A stretch of 64,000 bases of DNA from assembly GCA_003952965.2 (NCBI GenBank), contig CM025854.1, forward strand, positions 26,875,462 to 26,939,461, given 5' to 3'. Shown piece by piece: positions 48,351-60,955 of the stretch (position 1 is the stretch's first letter; each line of letters begins with the position of its first letter). The translations under genes were made by a program, and so were the position numbers. This stretch comes from Morella rubra. Its lineage: Eukaryota; Streptophyta; Magnoliopsida; Fagales; Myricaceae. The notes under the pieces are model-generated. The model was not told the origin of the DNA. It saw only the letters and a list, made by a program, of their open reading frames with translations, and did not search any database.

Positions 48351-49664
48351 ATGGCTTTACAGAACATTGGTGGGAACAATGACGATGCCTTCTACAGGTA
48401 TAAGATGCCCAGAATGGTTACCAAAATTGAGGGCCGAGGAAATGGAATCAAGACAAACGTTGTCAACATGGTTGATATTGCGAAGGCTTTGGCAAGACCT
48501 GCTGCTTATACCACAAAGTACTTTGGTTGTGAGCTTGGAGCCCAATCAAAATTTGACGAGAAAACTGGTATTTCTCTTGTTAATGGGGCACATGACACTG
48601 CGAAGCTTGCTGGCCTTCTTGAGAACTTCATTAAGAAATATGTCCAGTGTTTTGGTTGTGGAAACCCTGAGACTGAGGTTCTGATTACCAAAACTCAGAT
48701 GATCCAACTGAAATGTGCTGCTTGTGGTTATCTGTCAGATGTGGATATGAGGGACAAACTCACTACTTTCATTCTGAAGAACCCACCCGAACCAAAGAAG
48801 GGATCCAAGGAAAAGAAGGCTATGAGGAGGGCTGAGAAGGAGCGACTGAAGGAGGGTGAGGCTGCTGATGAGGAGCAGAAGAAACTTAAGAAAGAGGCCA
48901 AGAAGAAGGGCACTATGGCCTCAAAGGATGGAAACACAAAGACCAGCTCTTCAAGGAAGAAAGGAAGTGGCTCTGATGAGGATCACACTTCACCTACTCA
49001 CAGTCAGGTTGATGAGAAAGAAGAAGCTGACGACAATGAAGATGATGATATTCAGTGGCTAACAGATACATCACTGGAGGCAGCTAAGCAACGCATACAA
49101 GAGCAGCTGAGTGCAGCAACAGCTGATATGGTCATGCTTTCTACAAATGAGCCAGAGAAGAAGCCAAAAGCAGCAGATAAAGCAAGTGAAAATGGAAACT
49201 CGTTCACCCAGAAGACACTTGCTGATGAGGTAAAAGATGAGCTGAAGAAAGGCGCCTCCGCAGAGGAATTGCTGTCCCTTCTGGGATTACTTTCCGGGTC
49301 TGCCCAGGATAAGATGACTGCTCTGTTTTATGGACTATTTGATGGCATTGAGAAAGGGTTTGCAAAGGAGATGATCAAGAAGAAGAGCTACCTTGCCGCT
49401 GCTGTTGCTCAGGATGAGGGATCGCAGCTACTCTTGCTTCATGCAATTGAGGAGTTCTGCAGGAAGTCGAACAAAAGTGCGGTAAAGGAAGTTGCTCTGA
49501 TTTTGAAAGAACTCTATGATGCGGATATCTTGGAGGAAGAGTATATTGTCCAGTGGTATCAAGAAGGGCTGAAGGGAGGCAACAAGGACTCTCAGATCTG
49601 GAAGAATGCTCTACCCTTCGTAGATTGGCTCCAGAGCGCCGAGTCAGAATCTGAAGAGGAATGA
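48351..49664 (+). CDS. EIF5: translation initiation factor eIF5
   Basis: GTPase-activating protein for eIF2-GTP in the 43S complex; it also bridges eIF2-beta and eIF3 through its C-terminus. The coding region is one uninterrupted exon of 437 residues, the usual plant length; the frame is open further upstream, but MALQNIGG is the family start and lies directly after the leader intron. The N-terminal domain has DDAFYRYKMPR with Arg16 in the place of the yeast arginine finger (Arg15), and a C4 zinc site (Cys100, 103, 122, 125). A Lys/Glu-rich linker follows (about 150-270), then the C-terminal W2/HEAT domain ending in an acidic-aromatic box (EEYIVQWYQEG ... WLQSAESESEEE). Confidence 0.97.
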   Translation: MALQNIGGNNDDAFYRYKMPRMVTKIEGRGNGIKTNVVNMVDIAKALARPAAYTTKYFGCELGAQSKFDEKTGISLVNGAHDTAKLAGLLENFIKKYVQCFGCGNPETEVLITKTQMIQLKCAACGYLSDVDMRDKLTTFILKNPPEPKKGSKEKKAMRRAEKERLKEGEAADEEQKKLKKEAKKKGTMASKDGNTKTSSSRKKGSGSDEDHTSPTHSQVDEKEEADDNEDDDIQWLTDTSLEAAKQRIQEQLSAATADMVMLSTNEPEKKPKAADKASENGNSFTQKTLADEVKDELKKGASAEELLSLLGLLSGSAQDKMTALFYGLFDGIEKGFAKEMIKKKSYLAAAVAQDEGSQLLLLHAIEEFCRKSNKSAVKEVALILKELYDADILEEEYIVQWYQEGLKGGNKDSQIWKNALPFVDWLQSAESESEEE

Positions 49665-50293
49665 TGTGCTCGGATTTAAAACAGGCAACCTTTTTGCTTG
49701 CAGGTGTCCTGTTTCTTTGCCTGGTATTTTCAATAAGTGGTTGTCTTCTGGTCCTTGTCATGTGGTCGCTATTATCTAATTCTAGAGAGTATTGTAGACT
49801 ACGAATGTCTATCCTGTACCCGTACTGTTTTTGTTATCTTCGATCTGGTTCGATGTCAAAAAGTGCTGCCCTCTTCCCTATGTTGGTCTTGTACCCGTAC
49901 GTTTGTTTGTTGCGTTGTCTTCTTTGTTGAAACTCCATTCTCTGTTGAAATGAACGTATTTTGTCCATCACTCGTGCCTTTCTTTTCAACAATTTGCACG
50001 CTTTCCTTTTCTTTAGAGCTTGTTCATGGATTCCACCATAAGTAAAGGATTCTCGAGACTCCGGTATTGATTTGCATCTTCACCGCGGCTCCAAGTGGTA
50101 CAGAATGCCGGCTAGTTCTACTATTTTTTAACTTTTCCATCAGCCGGATAGTTTTCATTGCTTGCCGAAAATGCATATAATCGTAATTGGATCAGACTTG
50201 TTTGCATACTTCTTTGTTCATGAAAATCTTGCTGTTTAGAATTTAAGCCTGGATTTACATTTTTTTTTTTTTTTGATATGAACATTAATATTC
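49665..50293. other. eIF5 3' flank
   Basis: 3' untranslated region and spacer before the duplicated tail of the RING-CH gene, which runs toward it on the opposite strand. No other feature was recognised. Confidence 0.5.
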
Positions 50294-51500
50294 ACCTTAA
50301 ATTTTGGCTTCCCATTTTCTTAAGCGTCATTCATGTGTACAGACGACTTCCCCTTTCACCGTACTCCTATACATATATCTCACATAGCATAACAGATGCA
50401 CTTTGCTGAAGGTTTCTTTCAGGCAAAGTAGTATTGCACCAACCATAACCAGTATATCAGCCACAACTTGCTTCACACAGTGGCTTCTAAAACTGACACG
50501 CTGAATGTTGATTTCCCTCCCATGCGATCCTCTGAACATCCGAGTACTTTTGGATTTCTTCATTTACGGTAGGTAGCTGCAGCAGCTACAGAACATGAAT
50601 AAAACGTGATTGATTCTGTGGCAAGTTGGTTGCCTCATCTGATGTTGCGAGGGAGAGGTGAGAATCCTGGCAAGTAAGAGAAAACACAGAGAATTAGTCG
50701 CAGTACCCTTTTTTGCCAGGCATAAATATATCAACAAAGTGCTTTCTGACAATGTCCGAGCACTTATAATGAACGATAAATAGTGCGGTCTAGCAGATGA
50801 GAATCAGCTAACGGGCTTCACCAGCTTTGAAAGAGAAACATCACCAATAAGTTTGCCAGTGAGAGTATCTATTGGCCTTTGCAGACTTCAATAGGGTATT
50901 TGAGAAAGACTTCTATGAAGTAATTCCTCGTTAAAAAATAAGCTTTTAGAGTTGGCAGGACGGTGAATTTCAACAAATCCATCGAAGTGGTGGAAGATAG
51001 CACATAAAAATACTATTACAAAGGTGAACGTGAATTTTTTCACCAGGAAAAACGGTAACCAGATGTCCGCGCATCACTAACCTGATGGTGTCGTCGACGC
51101 TGGATAGCAGTGAATGCTCTAACCATGATATAGATTGGCAAAAGAATCCCAATGGTCCTCAACATCAGTAGCTGCAATGCAAAGAGAATTTTAGAAATTT
51201 CTCCGCATCATTAAACCATTGACTCTTCTTTCACCCAAGTAACATACTTAGCCAGCCATACCGTGAGTAATGTCAAAGAGTATTCTCCAGCTCCCCTGAT
51301 TATGATTGGCAGAGTATGACGTAAAACCAGAAGCAGCATAAACTGAAAATAAAAGACAAATCTGGTAAGATCTAGTCATCTACAAACGTATTCATAATAT
51401 AGAGTATTCCATCAAAGGATTTCACCAATTATTTTTAGGAGCACATAGTCCTTCTTAGGGCAAGTTGGAAACTGGGACACTGCAATTTTAACACATAGTA
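50294..51500. repeat. tandem duplicate of the RING-CH gene 3' end, proximal copy
   Basis: Near-identical to 51501-52845 but about 140 bp shorter because of many small gaps (for example near 50330, 51040, 51366, 51400 and 51470). It contains second versions of the last two coding exons (around 51205-51340 on the minus strand). These lie downstream of the stop of the main gene and are probably not used. Confidence 0.92.
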
Positions 51501-52845
51501 TCACCTTAAATTTTGGCTAATCCCATTTTCTTAAGCGTCATTCATGTGTACAGACGTAACTTCCCCTTTCACCGTACTCCTATACATATATCTCACATAG
51601 CATAACAGATGCACTTTGCTGAAGGTTTCTTTCAGGCAAAGTAGTATTGCACCAACCATAACCAGTATATCAGCCACAACTTGCTTCACACAGTGGCTTC
51701 TAAAACTGACACGCTGAATGTTGATTTCCCTCCCATGCGATCCTCTGAACATCCGAGTACTTTTGGATTTCTTCATTTACGGTAGGTAGCTGCAGCAGCT
51801 ACAGAACATGAATAAAACGTGATTGATTCTGTGGCAAGTTGGTTGCCTCATCTGATGTTGCGAGGGAGAGGTGAGAATCCTGGCAAGTAAGAGAAAACAC
51901 AGAGAATTAGTCGCAGTACCCTTTTTTGCCAGGCATAAATATATCAACAAAGTGCTTTCTGACAATGTCTCGAGCACTTATAATGAACGATAAATAGTGC
52001 GGTCTAGCAGATGAGAATCAGCTAACGGGCTTCACCAGCTTTGAAAGAGAAACATCACCAATAAGTTTGCCAGTGAGAGTATCTATTGGCCTTTGCAGAC
52101 TTCAATAGGGTATTTGAGAAAGACTTCTATGAAGTAATTCCTCGTTAAAAAATAAGCTTTTAGAGTTGGCAGGACGGTGAATTTCAACAAATCCATCGAA
52201 GTGGTGGAAGATAGCACATAAAAATACTATTACAAAGGTGAACGTGAATTTTTGCAGCTCACTTGTCAGGAAAAACGGTAACCAGATGTCGTAGAAGCAT
52301 TAGGAAAATTAGGCGCATCACTAACCTGATGGTGTCGTCGACGCTGGATAGCAGTGAATGCTCTAACCATGATATAGATTGGCAAAAGAATCCCAATGGT
52401 CCTCAACATCAGTAGCTGCAATGCAAAGAGAATTTTAGAAATTTCTCCGCATCATTAAACCATTGACTCTTCTTTCACCCAAGTAACATACTTAGCCAGC
52501 CATACCGTGAGTAATGTCAAAGAGTATTCTCCAGCTCCCCTGATTATGATTGGCAGAGTATGACGTAAAACCAGAAGCAGCATAAACTGAAAATAAAAGA
52601 CAAATAAAACAACCTGATTGTAAGAATGGTAAGATCTAGTACAACCATCTACAAACGTATTCATAATATAACAAAAAAAGAGAGCGAAGAGTATTCCATC
52701 AAAGCCTTTTATGTCATAACATAAAACAAGAATCAAATCACAAGGTCAATTATTAGAATTTAGGAGCACATAGTCCTTCTTAGGGCAAGTTGGAAACTAG
52801 GATTCACAAGACACTGCAATTTGATAACACATGAGCAGTATCAAA
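51501..52845. repeat. tandem duplicate of the RING-CH gene 3' end, distal copy
   Basis: This copy sits next to the upstream exons of the RING-CH gene and carries its exons 5 and 6 (52506-52586, 52326-52415). Confidence 0.92.
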
Positions 52846-55390
52846 AAGAAACCAGGAACATAATATAGTAGAATGGAAATTATCTGACTAATGAATCACC
52901 TCAGTACAGAATAGAAAGCCAGAGGTACCATAACCTATATCCATCAGCTTAGGCAATAAGGGCATGGATGAACCATACATATGAAACAACTCTTTATTTA
53001 TCAGGCTGAGGTTGTTGGCCAAAAAGGTTTAATGTATTTAATCACTGTCATCTCAAAGTGGTAACTATCAACCAGATGCAATGTATCTCTATATCTATAT
53101 TTTGTCGCAACTAAGAGAACCAACCCATACATCTGCAAGGCATTGGAAACTTTCATCGCACCTGTGACAAAGCAATTAAACAACTTCCAGACGGCAAAAT
53201 TCTGTATCTATTTCTAAAGCAGCACCTTCATGGTTAGGAGGAGAGAGAGAGAGAGAGAGAGAGTCGGAGAGATTACAATTATAGCAACAACACGGCAGCA
53301 TATCAGGCTTCTTGAAGTTGGAACTGAATATTCATCAAACTCAGTGTCTAGAAATTCACGATCAGTAGCAACCATGGGCATAAATTCAGGGCCGTGCAGT
53401 TCCCTTCCGGATATCTCCCAATTTCTGCTCAGACAAATATCACAAAACTTTTCACTGAGTTGAAGCAAAAACAGCCAAGTTCCATCGCCTACCAAAACTG
53501 AAATATCAGCTAAAAGTTCTATGCATCCAGGTGAACTATACCTGAAGTTTATCGGAATACCCCCATAGTGAAACAGTGGAGGAGGTGCTCTATAACCCGG
53601 CTTAAATTGCTGCAGTTTCAGAGAAGTTCAAGCAGAAAAGAGCTGGTGACCATTTTTGCTGGTCTGATATGATTAACAGAAAAAAGTTCAAAGATTTATA
53701 ATCAGAAATGAGCATTTAAAACATGGCAGACCTGGCGACAAATCTCACAGTTAGTGTCACCCTTCTCGTTGCACCACCTTTGAACGCATTTGCGGTGAGC
53801 ATACTGCAACATTTAAAAGGGAATATACTCATCATGGGAGCCATCTTGAATTAGTGGGAACACAAGATGTCAGAAAAGAAGGAAGAATAAGGAAATATAT
53901 TGTGATTACTATCTCCATTGTATATCAATGCTTAAGATAGCTTCATATAGTTATCTATACAATAATCCAGGATAACACTCCATTATTAGAAGTCCAAATT
54001 CAAGGTCTCCTTGCTTGCCGATTCTCAAACTTAGACAAACTTATTAATGCTCAATGGTTACAACAAGATATCTTTGTCCAAAGAATGACAGCTCAATTAG
54101 CTCTGCAGTGAGTCAAGTTGCTTGATAATTAATTGCACACCCAATCACCTAAAATAATGTCATCTATAAATTTAGAGCCAGTAAAAAAAATATTTGTAGT
54201 CATAATTACTATAGTTCAGCCTGCAAATTTACGGAAGCCACGAAACCCGCTGACTATCCACTTTTCTGCAGAATATAGATTCATTCATTTAAGAAGCAAG
54301 CTGTGTCTGCTACTTGGGGAGCACAACACCAGCTGACTATCGAATTTCTTAGGTAATACAGATTCTTTCATTTAAGAAGCAGGCAATGTCCGCTCCTTGA
54401 GAGAGTTAAGAGGATGGCATATCTCCTTGTAGGAAAATGCCACAAAGATATCCGGCATTCAATGACAAACAAACAAACAAAATCCATGATATAGGCTATC
54501 CTCTAGAACTTGCTTCTACATGTAGAAAAAGTAGATACAAAACCAAAACTTTTTGAAGTTGATAGATAACGCAATAGGTCTGTTTGTCAGATAATAAAAT
54601 CAAAGAGTGGAAATATCTTGAAACTCAGCATCTCAAGTTATTTTACCTTTACGGCTGAAATGTTGCATATGAATACCTGAAAGGAATGATGCAGCATAAA
54701 ATAAATACTGGTCTACCTTCCAGTTTCTATATATGAAAGACTTCTAGTTGAACCATCACTAAAATCTTTGAACTCAAAAGGGAAAGGCACCTAACCATTT
54801 CACTACACTTGTGGAAGTTCTGAAACAGGGATAGTAATCCACTACATGGAGCTGGCGATCAGATATGATCCTACTAAATGATTGCAGAAGTTGGAAATAT
54901 TTATAGATAAGCACTGCTGTCATTCGTACAAAATCCACGGGTTCGCAGGAAAATATGACAAACTCGCACTAGTGAGTTTATCACTCAGAATATTTAGGTT
55001 TTTTATTTTCTGGCAATTTTTATTTGGCAAAGCACTAAACGTATCATCAAGGGTATAACATTTAACATCCTCTAGCCCAGTTTCGAATTTCCAAGTAAAG
55101 AAGCAGTTGCCAAAGTAAGGTAGCTACTAACTGACCTTCAAGCTACCACAGCAGGAACAGGGTGTCTCCATGTTTGATTCTTCATCCTCATCATGGCAAA
55201 TCCTACATTGTACGTATTTACTTGGAGATGAACTAGTATTGACATCCATCCTATAGGAAGAATTTGAATTCAAACAATCTTCGCACGCAGAGGGTGAGGC
55301 TTGCTGCGACCAGTTTTTGCTCTGAATAGCAGCTTCAAGAGTAGATTCAGTGAGTAACCGATCCACCAGCAATACAAAATGATCCCCCAT
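52266..55390 (-). CDS. RING-CH (MARCH-type) E3 ubiquitin ligase, membrane protein
   Basis: Exons 55390-55136, 53803-53732, 53609-53542, 53424-53277, 52586-52506 and 52415-52326 join in frame. Reading on past the last donor-like GT gives a stop at 52266 and about 257 residues, but another 3' exon is possible. The C4HC3 RING variant is clear: [20 protein letters not shown], then [20 protein letters not shown] and ICRQ (about residues 62-109). It is followed by the plant-specific [20 protein letters not shown] and NWEISGREL block. Two transmembrane stretches follow: [17 protein letters not shown] and [19 protein letters not shown]. Members of this group (PIT1-like) act at endomembranes. The substrate is unknown. 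The 3' end is tandemly duplicated. Confidence 0.88.
53241..53264. repeat. (GA)n microsatellite
   Basis: GAGAGA run just beyond the donor of RING-CH exon 4, in its intron. Confidence 0.9.
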
Positions 55391-56937
55391 CCTTCAAGTT
55401 ACGAAGCTAATTGAATTAAAAGAAGAACTAAAATGTAAGTCATCATGCAGTCTATTTCTCCTTCAACAAAGTACATAATTTAGTTCAACAAATCCATCTG
55501 CATTCCTGTGGGGAACTAATTAGGAAAGCAGAGAAACAACTGTGAAAATACCTACATTCCAGTGAAATCATGATATGAGTCTACAACGAACCGCTCTTAA
55601 TAAATGAAAAGTAAGAAAAAGAAGGTGTCGACAGCAAAGGGGGGGCGGGGGGAGAGAGAACCCATTAAGGGCGGAGAAAGTAAACCACAAAAAATTCCTC
55701 TAGGAGAAATCTAGGAGAAAACAAGAAATCAGAAAAATCATTAAACATACATTCTCCATCATTTGACGCTCAACAGGTTCCATCAAATGCTTTGTCTACA
55801 GTTTAGGACGGAAACAGCAAATAACCGACACAAGTAGACAGCATAGTACAGAAGTTTAATTAACTAGAAGAAACCCAATAAAGGAGTTGTGGTCACCCGT
55901 CAAAAGAGCAAAGCTGCATCAAAATTAATGTAGGACCATCAAGCAAGAACGAAAAATACGGGATGTAAAGTTGAAGAACACAAAATAGAGGGGAATAAAA
56001 GACTGAAAGCCCAGGAAGGATAAGCTACAAAGCTTTCGAGATGAGGAAAAACGAAAATGAGAGCAGACCCAAATCAGAAATGCAACTTCTATGGAAATAA
56101 CATAGAAAGTGGACCACATTGAAATGTGCATAAACCCGGAAAGAAATCGGCGGAAAAAAAAGACCAAGGTGGCAGCAAAACCCAGATCAGAAACAAACTC
56201 GAAGAGCTTTAGATTCAGGCATTGAGAGAAAGAGGGAGAGATGGGTTGTGAAAGGTATCAATTCGATGAATAAAAGAACAAACTTCCAACACAAACCGCT
56301 GGCTTGCATTGATGTGCGAAAAAGATTGACAGAGAGAGAGAGCGAGAGGCTTACAAGAATGGGAATGGGATCTTCGCAAGAGAAGAAAGCAGCAACTTTT
56401 CCTTCCTTCTGCTATTTGCTTAAACGAAGCAAGAGATTGAGTGTACTCGTTTATAACAGACACAATTGGAAACCATACCAGCAAAGAAAACCCAATACTT
56501 CATTACAAATAAAAAACAAAAGATTCCAAGGTACACCGTACACACACCCACAAACACCCACTCTCTCGCTCTGCAACACGTTTGTGTGGGGGGAAAGTGG
56601 GACGAGGAGGGAAAGGCGTGAGAGATTCTAACGGCAAAAGCCCGAACCTATCACCACCACGACCGCCACGATTCCTTTCACCCACGCCGGTTTTCGCGTT
56701 CCTCAATAACTCGCGACTTATCGCTTGATTCTCGTGAGTGTAAAATCTCGGCGTTGTTTTATTCTAGCACCTGTGTGGCGAGTGGGGCCTCCTAGACAAG
56801 GGGAGTGGAGGCATCATGCATGGGGATGGGGACAGCAGGCGACAGAGCCGGGGCTGAACCCGATCGTACTATCTGCGTGCGTGAACAGTGGGCCCACCTA
56901 TATCTGCGTCCGCCGGCCTAAAATTGCTTAATGGGAT
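55391..56937. other. RING-CH gene leader/promoter and spacer
   Basis: No further coding exon was recognised. 56280-56700 is relatively rich in AGAG/CTCT runs and C-rich tracts, as expected around the transcription start of a housekeeping-type gene. An untranslated first exon there is possible but could not be placed. Confidence 0.45.
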
Positions 56938-57120
56938 ACGGAGGTTGTTTGTTTTTCAAAATTTTGAAGAATACTTTTAAAATTTTGAAAATTTTTATTT
57001 TATTGAAATTTATTAGAATATGTGAAAAATAGAATATGTATGTGTAAAAATTAAAAATTTTAGAGATGTGTTTATTTTATTAAAAATTTTTATATCTTAA
57101 AATATTGAAGAAACAAACTG
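56938..57120. repeat. AT-rich MITE-like element
   Basis: Starts with TTGTTTGTTTTTC and ends with GAAGAAACAAACTG, enclosing runs of AAAATTTT. The ends resemble those of the repeats at 58266-58775, so they may be one family. Confidence 0.5.
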
Positions 57121-58189
57121 TACCATAATATTATACCCAAGAAAATACCTTGAAAACAAAGGCCATCTATTTATTTTTTTTGTTCGTTTTTGGCTCGTAG
57201 TCGAGTTTACTGATAAGTCAATTTTTTATGTGTCGAGAGGAAACAACAAACATTGTGTAGAAAAACAAGTATTAACTGAAATCTCTCGCTCCATCACTGT
57301 ATTGTCAGACATGGGTGGTATTTGATTCTCGATCTAATAAAACAATTATAAAATAATTTTATTCTAATCAAATAATTTTTTTTTAATAAATATAAAAAAT
57401 TTATGCAAATTATCTTTTTCTCAATTTTTTTTCTAAAATATCCCTTCACTATTAAAATTTTGATTTCATTATAAGATTAGGACATCTTCAGCGGGTGCAC
57501 AAAATGAATGCTTGAAATGATGAAAGGTGGGTCTACCTTGATATGAACTGATCTGCATTGGCATCAGACATGATTATCACATAAACCTATTTCAACAGAT
57601 TTGCTTTCCTTCAGGAAAAGGTGTATTTAAAACTTCCAAAAATAGTGATTTACACATTTCAGCAATAGTTAATTTGCTCGCCCATTTCATAAGATCATGC
57701 TATGATACATTCCTTTCTCAGGTTACAGAGGAAGTGAGCAAAAGAGGAAAATTTCCATTTGGCAGAGGATATGACCACAATTATCCCGAGGACCTGAATT
57801 ATGTGACTTCTAATTCTATGCCACGAAATGATTAATTTAGTGGTCGTCACACTCACTTTGGTAATTTCTAATTATAGGATCCCAGCAGTACACCTTGCAC
57901 ACAAGTTTACGAAACAAAAGTACATTTGGACTCCACTCTATGAAAAGCAACATTATTATGAACAACAATCTTGGCCACTTCTTACTGTTTGGTGTATTAC
58001 GTTACTCTGTTTCGAAGTAAATGTCGGCACGTGTAAATCCCAAATCCGGTGTCGGCATAGACCTCCTGCAGACAAAATGGGGCAGCTTATTTAGCGTGCA
58101 CGTGAAATCATCACGTTGGGTACTGTAATCGCAAATGACGGGAAGTCCTTTTGTGAAGAAGATGATTGAGCTTGAATCTTGTTCGCACA
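57121..58189. other. intergenic, no gene recognised
   Basis: AT-rich DNA between MITE-like repeats. No exon, tRNA or promoter can be supported. Confidence 0.45.
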
Positions 58190-58775
58190 GATGATGTTGC
58201 TGAGAGTTAATGCACCTCAAGCGATCAGTTCTGGTGAGGCTTGCACGTAACCCAAGCACATTTAGGAGGTTTGTTTGTACAATTTTTTTAAGGTCTAAAA
58301 TTTTTACCACACCAAACACATTTCACAAATCCTAATAAATTTTATACTTTGACACATACACTTCACACTTTTCACAAATTCCAATAAATTTCAAAAGATT
58401 CTCACTAAAATTCGGTAAACAAACTTAACACAATTCGCACCATTACAATTTCATGTTTGTTTGCTTCAACCAAAAGATTCTCAAAATCCCTCTAAAATTT
58501 CGGTAAACAAACGCTTAACGTACAATTCGCACAGATGATGGCCAAACGATCAGTTTTGGTGAGGCTTGCACGTAACCCAAGCATATTTAGGAGTGTTTGT
58601 TTGTCAATTTTTTAAGGATCTAAAATTTTTACCACACCAAACACATTTCACAAACTTAATAAACTTTACACTTTTACATATACACTTCACACTTTTCACA
58701 AATTTCAATAAATTTCAACGTTCAAAAGATTCTCAAAATTTTAAAAATATCCTCTAAAATTTCGGTAAACAAACG
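58190..58775. repeat. MITE-like element in a tandemly duplicated segment
   Basis: The run from CACAGATGATG through GATCAGTT and TGGTGAGGCTTGCACGTAAC to an element starting GTTTGTTTGT and ending CGGTAAACAAAC occurs twice (about 58190-58437 and 58530-58775). A shorter third element end lies between them (58450-58515). Inverted GTTTGTTT/AAACAAAC ends suggest a non-autonomous DNA transposon. Confidence 0.75.
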
Positions 58776-59605
58776 TAACTTAACGTCCAAGCGTAGTGTA
58801 CAAGCGCGAAACTGCGGGAAGCATTTGAGAGTAAGGTCATTGGGGATTGTTAAGAGATATTGCAGCTTTCTCTGAAAAAGAAAAAGGAAACAAGACGAAA
58901 CTCAATGCGAATTGCCAGCCAAATACACCTCAAGCGTGTACAAAGAAAAACGGGTAATAAATTCATGAGAATTATTTATACAAAAAAAAAAAAAAAAAAT
59001 TCATGAGAATTGCGGAGCGAAAAGCTTATCATAAAGGGATCTCATCTGTCCGGCCATGACGACCTTTTCTTTTCTTTTTTTCTGGGTACTTTCTCCTGAC
59101 ATGATCTATTCAACTGAAAGCGTTTAACATAGATGTGGCAATTGGCAAATCAATATATGTTTCCCTTCCCTTCAGTGCACCCTGAAGCAACATTGCAAAG
59201 ATATATCTGATCTCAGTATACCTCTTGCAGAAGAAATCTAGCTGTGCCTTCATCACTACATTAACAAGGTTAGGGAAAAATGACACAATCAAGAACTAGA
59301 ACTTTTAAGTGTTTTGGAATCCTGTTGGTTCTGTTTCTGAGGTTCCTTTTCCTTCAAGACGTACTTTTTAAATGGAAAAGACCACAGAACCATCTGGTGA
59401 ACTGCATCTTATTGTGACAAGTACAACATTTGCCTGTGAACATTGTAAATGGTGGTATTGTGATATAAAGATTCGATTGCCAAGAAGAAGAAGAAAAAAG
59501 TACAAGCTTTCAATTTAGTAAAGAGAAAAATGGTAATTGAAATCAGAAAAAGTGCTTTTCATGAAGTTCAAAACAGAAGGCAGAACAGACCTTAGATATA
59601 AGAAG
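58776..59605. other. intergenic, PILS 3' side
   Basis: Gene-free stretch before the stop codon of the PILS gene (minus strand). It contains a poly(A) run near 58983 and no recognised exon. Confidence 0.45.
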
Positions 59606-60955
59606 CTAGCACGTTGAAAACTTGAAGTACAGAGTTATATACAAGGAAAGGGAGAACAGAGCAAACACATGCTGCCAGAAGAGTAGTGCCGATGCCTCAT
59701 TCACTGCATAACCCCTCAAGCTCGCGATTGCCCCCAGTAAGATGGCACTTGGTGTTGTGTATTGTAGCAGAAGAACGAATCGGTACATTTCATCCCCGGA
59801 GACCAAAAAATTAAACTTATCAGCTAATATAATGACTCCAATCCCAAACAAAGGGAGAATTAAAAGCCTTGCCACAATGATGCCAATTGTTGTTCGAATC
59901 CCTAAGTTTGATTCGGTGGGACCCTCAGCTAGCATTCCTCCAAGAACAAGCAGAGTTGAAGGCACCATTGCCTCAGCCATAAAATTTAAACTGTCTGTGA
60001 TAAAAGAAACTACAGAGTCATCAGTAAAGACAAAAGACTTGAGCGTAGGAATCAGTCCTAGAAGTATCGCTAACAGCGAAGCAATTGTTGGTGGCTGAAG
60101 AATGTGATGAATTGGAGTTTTCTCAGCAACAATTCTGATTTTTCTAATCATCCTAGGCTCTGCCAAGCATCTAATGGACGTGGAACTTCTTGGAGCTTCC
60201 TCCATTGGATCAAGATCCGGGACAGTAGATTGAGAGATACCGGAGAGGCCATAGAAAAGCCTTGCAATAATGGCCGTCTTGCAATGTTCGGTTTCTTTAT
60301 CTTCAACTCCTGGCCATTCAGAGTCAACAAGAAGTGGCCTACTGAGATCTTCAGCCTGTACTTCCTCTATATCAGTCTCTCCTTCTTCAACGATCTCATA
60401 ATACTCCAGTGGGGGTTCCATCATGTGATAGACAAGAGTATAAACCATAATAACTGCAACCCACTGGGAAAACGATACATAAGCCACACCAGAAGCGTAA
60501 CATTCTTCACCAAACGGGTTAGTAGTACTGTGGCAAACTGATGAAACGATCGCCAGAGAGAGATTCCCCGTGTTTCCAAATGCAGTCATGATAATGGTGA
60601 ATCGAAAATATTCCGGTGGTGGCCTGCAAATTATGGCCACCAAGAACCCCAAGACGCAACCAATGGCAGTACTGAGGACAACATTCAGAGGGATGAACCA
60701 CCATAGAATGATACTATTTAGACTGATGCACGGACCGAGGTGGGTGAAGATCAAGCAGGGCAAGAATAGGGCAAAAACAAGCTTGCTGAGTTGCTTGAAA
60801 GTCTCTTTTGGAACAATTTGCCATTTTCGGTGGGCAAGAATTAGACCAAGGACTGTCATAGACAGTATTTTCAATAGAGGCACTATTGCATTGAGAAAAT
60901 TTTCGGCTCCGGATTTCAATATGGTTCCTTTCAATGAAGCAAGGAAGAACTTCAT
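59606..60955 (-). CDS. PILS family auxin transport facilitator (PILS2/PILS6-like)
   Basis: Member of the PIN-LIKES family, endoplasmic-reticulum carriers thought to control intracellular auxin. It is a single open exon of 449 residues, the usual length; the intronless form fits the PILS2/PILS6 branch. The N-terminal half has about five membrane spans (including ILSMTVLGLILAH, LVFALFLPCLIFTHLGP and FTIIMTAFGNTGNLSLAIVS with the conserved GNTGN). A hydrophilic loop (about 190-285) carries acidic and Ser-rich stretches. The C-terminal half has another five spans (including SLLAILLGLIP, STLLVLGGMLAEGP and QYTTPSAILLGAIASL). The start MKFFLASLKG is the first ATG and gives the expected N-terminus. 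I cannot separate PILS2 from PILS6 with certainty. Confidence 0.92.
   Translation of the reverse strand: MKFFLASLKGTILKSGAENFLNAIVPLLKILSMTVLGLILAHRKWQIVPKETFKQLSKLVFALFLPCLIFTHLGPCISLNSIILWWFIPLNVVLSTAIGCVLGFLVAIICRPPPEYFRFTIIMTAFGNTGNLSLAIVSSVCHSTTNPFGEECYASGVAYVSFSQWVAVIMVYTLVYHMMEPPLEYYEIVEEGETDIEEVQAEDLSRPLLVDSEWPGVEDKETEHCKTAIIARLFYGLSGISQSTVPDLDPMEEAPRSSTSIRCLAEPRMIRKIRIVAEKTPIHHILQPPTIASLLAILLGLIPTLKSFVFTDDSVVSFITDSLNFMAEAMVPSTLLVLGGMLAEGPTESNLGIRTTIGIIVARLLILPLFGIGVIILADKFNFLVSGDEMYRFVLLLQYTTPSAILLGAIASLRGYAVNEASALLFWQHVFALFSLSLYITLYFKFSTC

Noticed and set aside
56248-56706. Overlapping frames on both strands upstream of the RING-CH gene
   Set aside because: Low-complexity GA/CT-rich leader DNA without homology.
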